A stretch of DNA of 64,000 nucleotides from Tolypothrix tenuis PCC 7101 (GTDB lineage: Bacteria > Cyanobacteriota > Cyanobacteriia > Cyanobacteriales > Nostocaceae), in contig NZ_AP018248.1 in assembly GCF_002368295.1 (NCBI RefSeq), forward strand, positions 1,707,477-1,771,476. Direction: 5' to 3'. Positions 18,167 to 27,223 of this stretch are shown here, in pieces. A model generated the notes under the pieces. It had not been told where the DNA came from and made no database searches. It saw nothing but the letters and a program-made list of their open reading frames with translations. A program made the translations under genes and the position numbers. Position 1 is the stretch's first letter; each line of letters begins with the position of its first letter.

Positions 18167-18943
18167 TTACTCGTCTACCACACCCATAAGCTTTTTCAAC
18201 AAGTCCAGCCCTTTCTTGACTCTCCGGGAAACCGTGACTACACTAATCCCTAAATGTTCTGCAACTTGTTTTTGTGTCAAATCATGTAAAAATACACATT
18301 CCAAAACATCACGGGTGCGCTGTTCCAACTGAACCAACGCTTGTTGTAGACGAATTTGATCTTCTTGCGCTAATTGAAAACTGCGATAGTGAGGATCTGG
18401 AACTAATTCTCCTAGGCTTGTAGAACCTTCTTCTCCATCTTGTATTGGTACATCCAAGCTCAAAGGCGCACGATTAATCCATGCTAATTTAATTTCCTGC
18501 CATTCATTAGGGGAAATTTCTAGTGCAGCTGCTAGTTCAGAGTCAGTAGGTTGGCGATTATATTGTGCACGCAAAGAACGCGAAACTCCTATCGCTTGCT
18601 GTTGCAGTGCTAAGTAGCGTCGGGGAATGCGTACAGTTACACCTTTATCTCGGAGGTAATGTTGAATTTCACCGCGAATATAAGGAACAGTAAAGGAACT
18701 AAAAGCATGTCCTTTAGAAATTTCAAATTTCTCAATTGCCTTAATTAAACCTAAACAGCCGACTTGGAGTAAGTCTTCATAGTTTTCATGGCATTGATTC
18801 ATCCAATAGTGAGCTTCTCTTCTCACTAGTCCAAAATTGAGTTTAACTAGCTGATTGCGAACGGTTTCTGAGCGCGATTGCTGATATTCTCGCAACAATT
18901 GCCAGGTTTCATGCTTCAGTTCAGTGGTGACAGTGGTAGGCAT
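18167..18943 (-). CDS. sigF: RNA polymerase sigma factor SigF-type (group 3)
   Basis: About 258 residues from the ATG at 18943; a TTG seven codons upstream is less likely. Sigma regions 2 (GLVRREAHYW, LLQVGCLGLIKAIEKFEI, FSSFTVPYIRGEIQHYLRD), 3 (VRIPRRYLALQQQ, QPTDSELAAALEIS) and 4 (TRDVLECVFLHDLTQKQVAE, ISVVTVSRRVKKGLDLL) are all present. Region 1.1 is absent, and the layout matches SigF/SigB-like alternative factors. In cyanobacteria SigF controls pilus and surface genes. No anti-sigma gene is adjacent. The lipoprotein gene follows on the same strand. Confidence 0.9.
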   Translation of the reverse strand: MPTTVTTELKHETWQLLREYQQSRSETVRNQLVKLNFGLVRREAHYWMNQCHENYEDLLQVGCLGLIKAIEKFEISKGHAFSSFTVPYIRGEIQHYLRDKGVTVRIPRRYLALQQQAIGVSRSLRAQYNRQPTDSELAAALEISPNEWQEIKLAWINRAPLSLDVPIQDGEEGSTSLGELVPDPHYRSFQLAQEDQIRLQQALVQLEQRTRDVLECVFLHDLTQKQVAEHLGISVVTVSRRVKKGLDLLKKLMGVVDE

Positions 18944-19890
18944 AGCACCGAGTTTATTGAGCAAAGCAAATAAAGCGTTAAGTAATTGCTTGTAAACTTA
19001 GATGCGATTGAGCGATATGAACGTAAATATCAAACTAAATTACCCAATAGATTTACGACACATAACAAATTTGTTATGACATAACCTAAGATGGGTAAAC
19101 AATCGAGCTAAGTGCAAACAAGCATATTTGGTATTTTGTTTGTTATCTAGCTTTGGTATTACCTAGAGCCAAAAAACTATATAGACACAAAATATAAAAC
19201 TTTCTATTGTTTTTCAAACCGAGATTGTACCTAACTTTGGTTATTAAGTATCAGGTTAGATGGTAGACAAAAACTTTGATTATCTGATGATGAACTGGGA
19301 TTTTTTAATCTTGATTGGCTCAGTAAAAATACGACATTAACTAGCAAAAATCATCATTATTTCAAGCTTGCTAAATATATATGCAAAAATATACGTACTT
19401 GTTATTAACGATTAATTAGTTAAAATCGATTAGAGTTTTTATCAAAAATGAGATTTTAGATGGATGCAGTTAATTATAAAAATTTAAAAATACACTTTAA
19501 AGATTTTAAATTTCCTGTTCAAATTTGAAATAAAAAATTCCAAATATAAAAATTTTACAAGTATGATAAATTTTTGAATAAATTAAGCCTAATGTAATTT
19601 AAATTTAAATTAAAAAATGGCAAATAGCGCTGTGATGAATAGAGAGACGGATCACCCAAAAGTAGCTTCTCTAGATAATTTCATCCATCAACCAAATCTC
19701 AAAAGCTTTCTTGCGCTATCTTTGCCTACGCCAGTAAATAAAAAATATAGAGATTAGCCGATTTGCAAAAAAAACACATACGCCCTTGATTTAAGAGGGG
19801 GTATGTGAATTAAATCTTGCATTCAAGCCTAATGCATACAGAATTGTTGTGACTATCTGAGTGCCCGTAATTTGCGGTACTCAAGCTAAC
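18944..19890. other. AT-rich spacer between sigF and psbO
   Basis: About 950 bp without a credible gene. It holds the sigF promoter region on the right of the gene and the psbO terminator at 19767-19807. Otherwise it is A/T-rich, with poly-A/T runs at 19380-19620. Confidence 0.55.
19767..19807 (-). terminator. psbO terminator
   Basis: The stem CACATACCCCC with partner GGGCGTATGTG (minus-strand sense, 19775-19807) and inner CTT/AAG pairing is followed by TTTTTTTT on the minus strand (plus A tract 19767-19774). It lies about 85 bp past the psbO stop. Confidence 0.85.
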
Positions 19891-20724
19891 TTAGCCTCTG
19901 TTGGGTTCAACTCGAGCATAGAAAAGCCCACGTATCTTCACTTCTTTAGGTTCACCAGCACCTAAATCAGTATCAGATGGCTGTTCACTATCGAAAGTAC
20001 CTGCAATTTCACCAGTAGAGTTATCAACTTTAGCTACTTGCAAGGAAATTTTGCCGCTCAGACTTTCAGCGCGCTTAACGTTAGTGCGAGTCAGTTCATC
20101 ATCATCCGCTTGGGCAGGCAGCGCTACAGCGTTATCATAACCAGTAACCACACCCCGTCCTTTGGGATCTAAGAAAGCAGCACCACGATATGAAGGTACT
20201 TTGAATGTGCCTTCAAAATCTGTAGAAGTATTCAAGCTGATTGAACCAGGTTGTGTTTGAGCAACTAAGTTCTTGATAGTAAACAGGAAAGGTACTCGCT
20301 CACCACCAGGTAGTTGTACGGTGATGGCCTGAAAGTCTAATCCATCTTTTTCTGCAAATGTCAAGCTGCTGTCTGAATTGATTGTCAGATCGCCTTGCAC
20401 CTGGTCAATAGTGGATGTATACCTAGTTAGGAGCTTACCAGCAACAAATTCTGCTTCTTGGCGTTTATTAGCTGGTTCTTCTTTGACGAAGAAATTAGTT
20501 GGTTCTAAGCAAAGTTCTTTAATGGTGTAGGACTGGCTAGAATCCAAGGGAATGGAACCACGGCTTGTTTCTGCCAATTGAGGGCACTTGTTAGCCAAAC
20601 CAGTGCCGCGAATTTGTTCGTATGTCAGTATGTCTCTACTGCTAGCAGAGGAACCATCACTACAAGCAGTTATTAGCCCTAGGCACAAAGCCAAGAATGC
20701 AACAATTAAAGCGCGATACCTCAT
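19891..20724 (-). CDS. psbO: photosystem II manganese-stabilising protein
   Basis: 277 residues from the ATG at 20722-20724, which has TTGAGGT as ribosome-binding site. A start six codons upstream is less likely. The N-terminal signal has LALCLGLITACSD with a lipobox-like Cys. The mature beta-barrel shows LTYEQIRGTGLANKCPQL, GGERVPFLFTIKNLVAQ, FKVPSYRGAAFLDPKGRG and the C-terminal IRGLFYARVEP. The two conserved disulfide cysteines are in NKCPQ and ELCLEP. It shields the oxygen-evolving Mn cluster on the lumenal side. It has a strong terminator and an unusually structured upstream region. Confidence 0.98.
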   Translation of the reverse strand: MRYRALIVAFLALCLGLITACSDGSSASSRDILTYEQIRGTGLANKCPQLAETSRGSIPLDSSQSYTIKELCLEPTNFFVKEEPANKRQEAEFVAGKLLTRYTSTIDQVQGDLTINSDSSLTFAEKDGLDFQAITVQLPGGERVPFLFTIKNLVAQTQPGSISLNTSTDFEGTFKVPSYRGAAFLDPKGRGVVTGYDNAVALPAQADDDELTRTNVKRAESLSGKISLQVAKVDNSTGEIAGTFDSEQPSDTDLGAGEPKEVKIRGLFYARVEPNRG

Positions 20725-20760
20725 GATCAACCTCAATTTCAAAAATTAATATCTAACGTT

Positions 20761-21210
20761 GTAAAACTGCACTTAAGTTTCGATCTCTGGTGAGAAACCG
20801 CCCTAATATAGGGACGTTGACTGCAGTTTACCCTTATGCCTTTCCGTTTCCGGTTGGGCACAGTTCCTTCCCTACGGGTAGGGTTGGGTAATTGCCGCTC
20901 AAACTTATGTTTGCTAAACGTATTTAAACGTGTCGCTCTTTTGACTCTGGGATAGAAACCCCAGGCTAGCTAGTACACTGCATCCATTACGGATGTTTGG
21001 CCCAAACGGTCAAAAACCAGCAGTTTTACTATTGTCGGCATTTGGTAGAGTTTGGGCGCATCAATGATTGTGCCCTGACACAGAGCGGCATCAGCGCTTG
21101 CCTCTGAGGACACGAAGAGTAAGATTCTCTTCGTACTTTCCTCTAGCGTATGGCAAAAGTGGCATCGCTTTAATCGTTCTGTATTATGTATGTGTCGCCA
21201 CTACATACAG
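20761..21210. ncRNA. structured region upstream of psbO: candidate leader or small RNA
   Basis: About 450 bp that are clearly richer in paired segments and in GC than the surrounding spacer. They include an arm pair GTAAAACTGCA (20761-20771)/TGCAGTTTAC near 20820-20830 enclosing CCCTAATATAGGG. Other stems are CTACGGGTAG, a CTGGGATAGAAACCCCAG hairpin around 20946-20964, and ACGAAGAG (21112-21119)/CTCTTCGT (21127-21134). I do not recognise a known riboswitch or ncRNA. It may be a long structured psbO 5' leader (minus strand) or an independent RNA. Confidence 0.4.
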
Positions 21211-21686
21211 CCCATTGTTTAAATAGGGAAATCAGCCAGATCATACGATTTTTTGAAACTCAAAATCAAAGCACTCTCGTATTAACCCAGAATATCAGGA
21301 GTAGATTTAGCTCACGTATAGGCTCTAATGGACGTAATTGGGTTGTTTTAAAGGCGAACGCAATTGTGTTCAATGAGGAGATAAATGAGCAGCCTGTAGG
21401 AAGCTACCTGTAGCTTGCTTCGCCTAGGGAGTAAGATTTAATGTCAGATGGGTAACGAAGGAGTAGAGGCAGGAAATATAGTTTATTGATTTGGTGAAAT
21501 CGGATAATTTATGTTTTCCGAGTTTTCCCATCGGAAAGTTTTCAGACACTTAAGGCTGGATAACCAAAAGGCAGCAATCCTCAACAACCGTATAAAAGGC
21601 TATTGAGAAGATATAACACTGCTAGCCAATAGAAAGCCAAAAATGTTGGGTAAATTTGATTAGGCCATTTATACGGAAAAGCTGGC

Positions 21687-22037
21687 ATGAGTAACGAGAG
21701 AAGCTTGGAAGCAGAAAATCTGTCTTCTAAACTACAAATAATTTCAAATACTGTGTATGAGGCAGCAAAAAGTTGCCAAGGAGATGCGATCGCGCTTTTA
21801 GCTTTATTACGGCAGTTAGAACAGTTACACCGCGAGATTCGGGATGGAGCTTTTCAAGCAACTTTACCTGAGAACCGTCAGCAACTCTACTCATTGCTCA
21901 AAGATATTGAATCTGAGGGAGGCTGGCCTTATATTGAGCGCATGAGACTACAAGCCTTTTTAGCAAACTTGGTAGAAGGTGCTAATGAGGATAATAGCGG
22001 CGGTGTAGTCAACAGCGATCGCTCCTGTGGTTGGTAA
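21687..22037 (+). CDS. conserved protein of unknown function
   Basis: 116 residues, predicted helical: QIISNTVYEAAKSCQGDAIA, LLALLRQLEQLHREIRDGAF and QQLYSLLKDIESEGGWPYIE, then RMRLQAFLANL. No signal peptide, membrane helix or metal motif is present. It is a small cyanobacterial-type protein that I cannot assign. It is convergent with the large WD40 STAND gene, with only 7 bp between the stop codons. Confidence 0.72.
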   Translation: MSNERSLEAENLSSKLQIISNTVYEAAKSCQGDAIALLALLRQLEQLHREIRDGAFQATLPENRQQLYSLLKDIESEGGWPYIERMRLQAFLANLVEGANEDNSGGVVNSDRSCGW

Positions 22038-22044
22038 ATTTTGG

Positions 22045-25000
22045 TTATTTGCTGTTGGTAATGCCATCGCAAAGCAGGCGATCGCGTGGATCAACATTAT
22101 GGTTGTGCTGCAGGTAATCATCAACCCAGCTGCAACCACGAACCAGCAGGTCATTAAGATTTAAATTCCACAACATGATCGTGTTGTCATCACTAGCAGA
22201 AGCCAATGTTTGACCATCAGGACTAAAGCTGACACTTAATACAGCACTCTGATGTCCAGTGAGGGTTTTTATTAGTTTACCCTCACGGCTCCAGAGTTTG
22301 ACTGTTTTATCCCAGCTGGCAGCAGCAAGTAATTCTCCATTGGGACTGAAGGTAACAGCGTTAACGCTATCGCTATAACCTTTTAACATGGTTTTCAATA
22401 ACTTCCCATCTCGCCGCCATAACTTCACAGTATTATCCCAACTAGCAGAAGCTAATAACTGGTCAGTGGGGCTAAAGCTGACACCTAAAACCCAGCTGTC
22501 TTGAGGCGAAAAATTTTTCAACAACGTCCCATCCTTGCGCCAGAGTTTGATGGTTTTGTCGTCACTCGCAGTCGCTAACAGCTGACCGTCTGGGCTGAAA
22601 TTGACACTATTCACCCAACCTTTATGTCCTACTAAAGTTGTCAGCAAGCGGCCATCACGATGCCAAAGTTTCACTGTCTTATCTTTACTCGCTGAGGCTA
22701 ACAACTGTCCGTCTGGACTAAAACTGACGCTCATGACGCTATCAGTATGCCCTTGCAGTGTCTTGATTAAAGTCCCATCACGCCGCCAAAGTTTGACAGT
22801 TTTGTCGTAACTGGCTGATGCTAATATTTCACCTAAGGGATCAAAACTCACACTGGGAACTTTATCTGTGTGACCCAGCAGAGTTTTATAAAGCCTAGTT
22901 TCTACCTCTCCATTTCTAGTCTCACGTTTCCAAAGTTTAACTGTATGATCTTTGCTGCCAGAAGCCAACATTTGACCATCTGGACTCCAAACTACGCTTA
23001 AAACTCTAGCAGTATGACCTTTGAGAATGGGTATAGTTGAGTCATCTAAACGCCACAACTTGACGCTTTTATCATAACTGGCTGATGCTAGGAGTTTGTT
23101 ATCTGGGCTGAAAGCGACACTAGCAACAGTATCGCTGTGTCCCTTAAAAGTATTTAGTAGAGTGCCTGTGACACTCCAGAGATTGATGGTGTTATCGTCA
23201 CTGCCAGAAGCGAATTTTTGACTATCGGAACTAAAATTCAGGCTCCAAATTGTCTTGTGATGCTCCAGTAAGGTTTTGCTGGGGCGAAAATCAAAGCTGT
23301 TTTTGTTACTATTACGCTCTCTGCGCCAAAGTTGTATCGTTTGATCTCTACCACCGGACACCAGTACTTGACCATTAGGGCTGAAAGCTACAGCAGTTAC
23401 ACCCTTGCGATGTGCCTGCAAGGTGGTAACTAAACTGCCATCTCGTCGCCAAATTTTGACAGTTTTGTCTTCACTTGCTGAAGCAATAAATTTTCCATCT
23501 GGACTGAAGGTTACCCAGTTAACCCATCCCTGATGTCCCTTCAGAATTTTTAATAAAGTACCATCCTTGCGCCAGAGTTTAATTGTGGCATCCTTACTAC
23601 CAGTAGCTAATGTCTCACCATCTGGGCTGAAACTGACGCTATAAATCGATTCCCCGTGCCCTTGTAGAGTTTTGTATGGCTGTAGGTCAAACAAGCCTGT
23701 ATCCGCATTTCTCTGCCAAATTTGCACGGTTTTATCCAGACTAGCAGAAGCTAAGGTCTGACCATTTGGACTAAAACTTATGCTAGTAACACCATCACTA
23801 TGACCTTTGAGAGTTTGTAGTAAAGTTCCGTCAGGTCGCCACAACTTTACCGTCTTATCTGTACTACCGGAAGCCAACAATTGACCATCAGGGCTAAAAG
23901 TCACACCCCAGACAATATCTTCGTGCCCCTCTAAGCGATTTTTCTCTTTGATGCCATAAACAGCCTGTTGTAGGGCTGTGACAACTCGCATCTTTGTATC
24001 TGCTTGAATGCTATCATCTGCTTGCTTAAGTTTTTTCCAAGCCCGCAAACCCTCTAATAAGGCATCAAACTCTTTATTAGAAGCAAATAAGGCTTCACTA
24101 GAAGCTGCGATCGCGCTAATTTTGAAATTTGTTTCGCTGCGTTCAGCTCTTAATGCTTGCCGCTCGGCCACTCTCTTTTGTAAATCTGCTTGCCACCATA
24201 AGACTGCTATTGTCCCTGCCATTGCTGCCAAAGCCACACCTGCTAGACGTGCTTCTCGCAGTCGCCGTTGTAAAACTAAATTCAGTTGCTTTTGAGAGAG
24301 TTTTTGTGCTACTTCAGCGCGATTTTTTTCCGATCTGACTTTTTCTAACTCGGCAACCATGCCATAGTCGTTTTTTTGACGGATCGGCTCAACTAAATAA
24401 TCGTGAACTAACTGGTAGCGATCGCCTAATTCTTCTGGCTCTCGTAATACCAATCCTGACCCCACCAAAATTTCTAAAATAAATTCCCACTCTGAATTAA
24501 AATTAGATATTGCGTTTTGATTCTTTTCCAGGGCAACCGCTAAATCAGCTTTGGTTTTGAGGGGTCTAGTCCCTTTTTCATCTGTTAATTCAAATAATAA
24601 TTTCCAACTCAGCGCTTCGTTTTCTTCCCCACAATCTTTGATCACTTCCTCTAGCCAGCGTTCAACTAATTTTGCTGAACCACCACACAGGTTATATTGT
24701 GCGAGCGTTGTAATATTTTCTGCTTGCAGTTGAGCGCCAACTATTTGTAATTCAATCGGATGAACTTCGTTAATTTCTCCTGCTAAATCCTTGACTAACT
24801 GATGAATTAATTCTTCATTAATTTCATAATGTGAGCGTTGAGTTAGACTTTTAATGATATTAATTGCATCATCACTATCAAAATTTCCTAAGTAATAGCG
24901 AATATCTTTATCTAAAATATTTTTATTAATTACACCTAAATCATATAAACCATCACTATTTTCTTTGCTCAATCGCTCAAATTCTAATAAATAATGTAAA

Positions 25001-27075
25001 TAATCTTCGCGAATTGCCAAAATTATTTTGACATAGCCGATATTTAAACATTCACTGAAAAATTTATAAAATTGGATTTTTTTCTCAGGAGATGTACTGA
25101 TAAAGAAGAATTCTTCAAACTGATCAAAAATAATGACTATCGTATGATTACGTTCAGAAACTAAACGTAGTTTTTCAATAAGTATAGTAGGTGTAATTTC
25201 TCCAGCAGTAGATATTTCTGACTGTGCTAGTACTTGATTGAGATTGCGTCCTAATGCTGTCACCCAATCTGTATACACAGATAAAACTATAGGTAAAGCA
25301 ATACGTTCACCAATAGCTTTTCCCGTTAAAGCTGGTACTAAACCAGCTTTGAGAATAGAACTTTTACCTACACCAGATGGGCCATGAATGACTGTGAGTT
25401 TGTAATCAGCACGCGTAATCCGTTCAATTAAACGATTAACATCTTGTTGTCTTCCAGAAGCAGCTATTTCTTGGGCCACTTCTTCAGGAATAAATGGTAT
25501 TTTCTGTGACGCTAAAACTGGGTTAATTCTATAGCGCTGTGGTTGTAATTGGCTGGCACCAATAAAGGCACGAAAACGATACTGGTGTTCGATTTGAATT
25601 TTTTCTTGCTTGAGAATAAAGGCTTCTGTATAGTCATGACGCTCATCAAAGTAGAGCGATCGCAACTCCTCTAAAATTTCTAAATACAGCAATGGCTCAT
25701 ACTGTAGCTCACAAACGACTCTTGCCCATTCCAGGTTATTGATAGCTTCTTGCCATTCACCCAAATGTCGCTGTGTACGTGCTAGCAATAAAAGATACCA
25801 ACTTTCCTGCCTGCGTGACACTTCTGTCGCTAATTCAGCAATAGAAAGTGCTGTATTGGCTAATTCATGGGCTAATACCCAGTTTGACTCTGAAGCTGCC
25901 ACATCTGCCAGAAAAGCGTAATCTTGTGCTACTTGTGCTGGATTGGCATAAGTTTCATGCAAGCGCAACGATTTTTTCGCTAATTGCTCTAATTCTTCCC
26001 AACTTTGTAAGCGTTGTAGCATTTCACAAGCGGGTAAAATGAATTTAGCAACTAAGTCTTGTCTTTGTGCCTCTTCCAATACCTCCAAGCATTTTGTAAA
26101 CCACAACAGTGCATCTTGCCAGTACTTACTATCTGCACCTTGGTATAAATCTGCCATGCGTCGATAACACAACCCGATGTGAAATATCACCACAGCCTGT
26201 CTTAGAAGTGGTGGGGATGGTAGCATTGGCGGATAAGGAGAATAGACTTCTACATTCTCTTCTAAATCCCTAAATCCACTTTCACCTGAACCCACCTGCT
26301 GCCATAGCTCTAAGCTTTTTTGATAGTGAGCTAAAGCATCATCAATTTGATCGTTGGCATATTCATCACGTCCCAAGACAAATTCTAAACTTGCCTCTAA
26401 TTCAGGATCTAATGTCACACCATATAAACGCAGCAAATCGTTACGAGCTGATTCAATTTCCCGACGATTTTGTGATTTTGGCGCTAAATCAAGAGCATCA
26501 TTAGATAAAAATCTATCTGCACCTGCTTCTAAAACTTTAGCAAATAGAGAATCTGTTTCCTGACGGATTAGCGCTATTAAATATTCTTGTGCTAGTTCAA
26601 ACTTGATGGTGGTTGCTGCCCAGCTTTTGAAATCTGGCGCTAATCTTGACAGCATAGAAGCTACTTCATCTTGTAGCCAAAATATTAATGGGAAGGGAAA
26701 CGTAGCTGCATAAATATCTCGTGCTTGGTTGACACCAGCCAAAAAATTATCGAGAGCAATAATTGATTCTAGTCCAAATACCATCACGGCCGATGGCAAG
26801 GTATCTTTGACAACTACAGGATGATCTAAAAATAGCTCTGTAATTATTTGAGTATGTAAAGCATTAGTTGATGGCTGGAGAAATATCTCTCTGATATTGA
26901 TATCTTTAGTCAGCAAGCGAAGATTACCCAACATTTGCTCACGTAATTGCCCATAATTACACCGGACTAAAATTAGGGCAAATTGACCTTTAGAAAGATT
27001 GATTGCCCGAATCATCCTTTGCAGAGCATGTTGATTATCATTAACTATAGCTGCTGTGAATTGCCACTTTGTCAT
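22045..27075 (-). CDS. nSTAND NTPase with 14 WD40 repeats
   Basis: 1676 residues. About 1-180 is a degenerate P-loop-like N-terminal domain (FALILVRCNYGQLREQML, PFPLIFWLQDEVASML, no Walker A). About 215-480 is TPR-like helical. About 530-900 is an nSTAND1-type NTPase with Walker A GPSGVGKSS (Lys571), Walker B TIVIIFDQFEEFF and a winged-helix-like RYQLVHDYLVEPIR. A hydrophobic, possibly membrane, segment GVALAAMAGTIAVLWW lies near 945. About 1045-1640 holds 14 WD40 repeats (GH...SVSFSPDG...SASxDKTVKLW), enough for two seven-bladed propellers. STAND proteins are ligand-triggered switches often used in immunity or cell death. No catalytic effector domain is recognised. An AAA ATPase gene lies upstream on the same strand. 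Confidence 0.9.
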   Translation of the reverse strand: MTKWQFTAAIVNDNQHALQRMIRAINLSKGQFALILVRCNYGQLREQMLGNLRLLTKDINIREIFLQPSTNALHTQIITELFLDHPVVVKDTLPSAVMVFGLESIIALDNFLAGVNQARDIYAATFPFPLIFWLQDEVASMLSRLAPDFKSWAATTIKFELAQEYLIALIRQETDSLFAKVLEAGADRFLSNDALDLAPKSQNRREIESARNDLLRLYGVTLDPELEASLEFVLGRDEYANDQIDDALAHYQKSLELWQQVGSGESGFRDLEENVEVYSPYPPMLPSPPLLRQAVVIFHIGLCYRRMADLYQGADSKYWQDALLWFTKCLEVLEEAQRQDLVAKFILPACEMLQRLQSWEELEQLAKKSLRLHETYANPAQVAQDYAFLADVAASESNWVLAHELANTALSIAELATEVSRRQESWYLLLLARTQRHLGEWQEAINNLEWARVVCELQYEPLLYLEILEELRSLYFDERHDYTEAFILKQEKIQIEHQYRFRAFIGASQLQPQRYRINPVLASQKIPFIPEEVAQEIAASGRQQDVNRLIERITRADYKLTVIHGPSGVGKSSILKAGLVPALTGKAIGERIALPIVLSVYTDWVTALGRNLNQVLAQSEISTAGEITPTILIEKLRLVSERNHTIVIIFDQFEEFFFISTSPEKKIQFYKFFSECLNIGYVKIILAIREDYLHYLLEFERLSKENSDGLYDLGVINKNILDKDIRYYLGNFDSDDAINIIKSLTQRSHYEINEELIHQLVKDLAGEINEVHPIELQIVGAQLQAENITTLAQYNLCGGSAKLVERWLEEVIKDCGEENEALSWKLLFELTDEKGTRPLKTKADLAVALEKNQNAISNFNSEWEFILEILVGSGLVLREPEELGDRYQLVHDYLVEPIRQKNDYGMVAELEKVRSEKNRAEVAQKLSQKQLNLVLQRRLREARLAGVALAAMAGTIAVLWWQADLQKRVAERQALRAERSETNFKISAIAASSEALFASNKEFDALLEGLRAWKKLKQADDSIQADTKMRVVTALQQAVYGIKEKNRLEGHEDIVWGVTFSPDGQLLASGSTDKTVKLWRPDGTLLQTLKGHSDGVTSISFSPNGQTLASASLDKTVQIWQRNADTGLFDLQPYKTLQGHGESIYSVSFSPDGETLATGSKDATIKLWRKDGTLLKILKGHQGWVNWVTFSPDGKFIASASEDKTVKIWRRDGSLVTTLQAHRKGVTAVAFSPNGQVLVSGGRDQTIQLWRRERNSNKNSFDFRPSKTLLEHHKTIWSLNFSSDSQKFASGSDDNTINLWSVTGTLLNTFKGHSDTVASVAFSPDNKLLASASYDKSVKLWRLDDSTIPILKGHTARVLSVVWSPDGQMLASGSKDHTVKLWKRETRNGEVETRLYKTLLGHTDKVPSVSFDPLGEILASASYDKTVKLWRRDGTLIKTLQGHTDSVMSVSFSPDGQLLASASKDKTVKLWHRDGRLLTTLVGHKGWVNSVNFSPDGQLLATASDDKTIKLWRKDGTLLKNFSPQDSWVLGVSFSPTDQLLASASWDNTVKLWRRDGKLLKTMLKGYSDSVNAVTFSPNGELLAAASWDKTVKLWSREGKLIKTLTGHQSAVLSVSFSPDGQTLASASDDNTIMLWNLNLNDLLVRGCSWVDDYLQHNHNVDPRDRLLCDGITNSK
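22170..23940 (-). repeat. tandem WD40-coding repeats, 14 units of about 123 bp
   Basis: The WD40 half of the STAND gene consists of 14 similar units with recurrent TTTAGTCCAGACGG-type and AAACTGTCAAACT-type segments. Units 9-13 are the most alike, which suggests recent duplication or gene conversion. Confidence 0.85.
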
Positions 27076-27193
27076 AAATAAAAACCGGGCTTTATAGGAA
27101 AAATAAGAAATTACACATCAAGCAGCAGCAAGAAGATTTTTTGATACTGGTTTTGCATTTTGTAAAAAATATGGTGAAGGTGTGATTCCCATA

Positions 27194-27218
27194 GCCAAAT
27201 TTTCTAAATTAATTTGGC
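27194..27218. promoter_or_regulatory. hairpin between the AAA ATPase and STAND genes
   Basis: GCCAAATT (27194-27201) pairs perfectly with AATTTGGC (27211-27218) across a 9-nt loop, a few bases past the AAA gene stop. No T-tract follows on the minus strand, so it looks more like an attenuating or stabilising stem than a strong terminator. Confidence 0.5.
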
Positions 27219-27223
27219 ATAGC

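Noticed and set aside
21186..21413. 75-codon plus-strand ORF beyond the structured psbO spacer
   Set aside because: No family match, start lies inside the structured region, and no ribosome-binding site was found.
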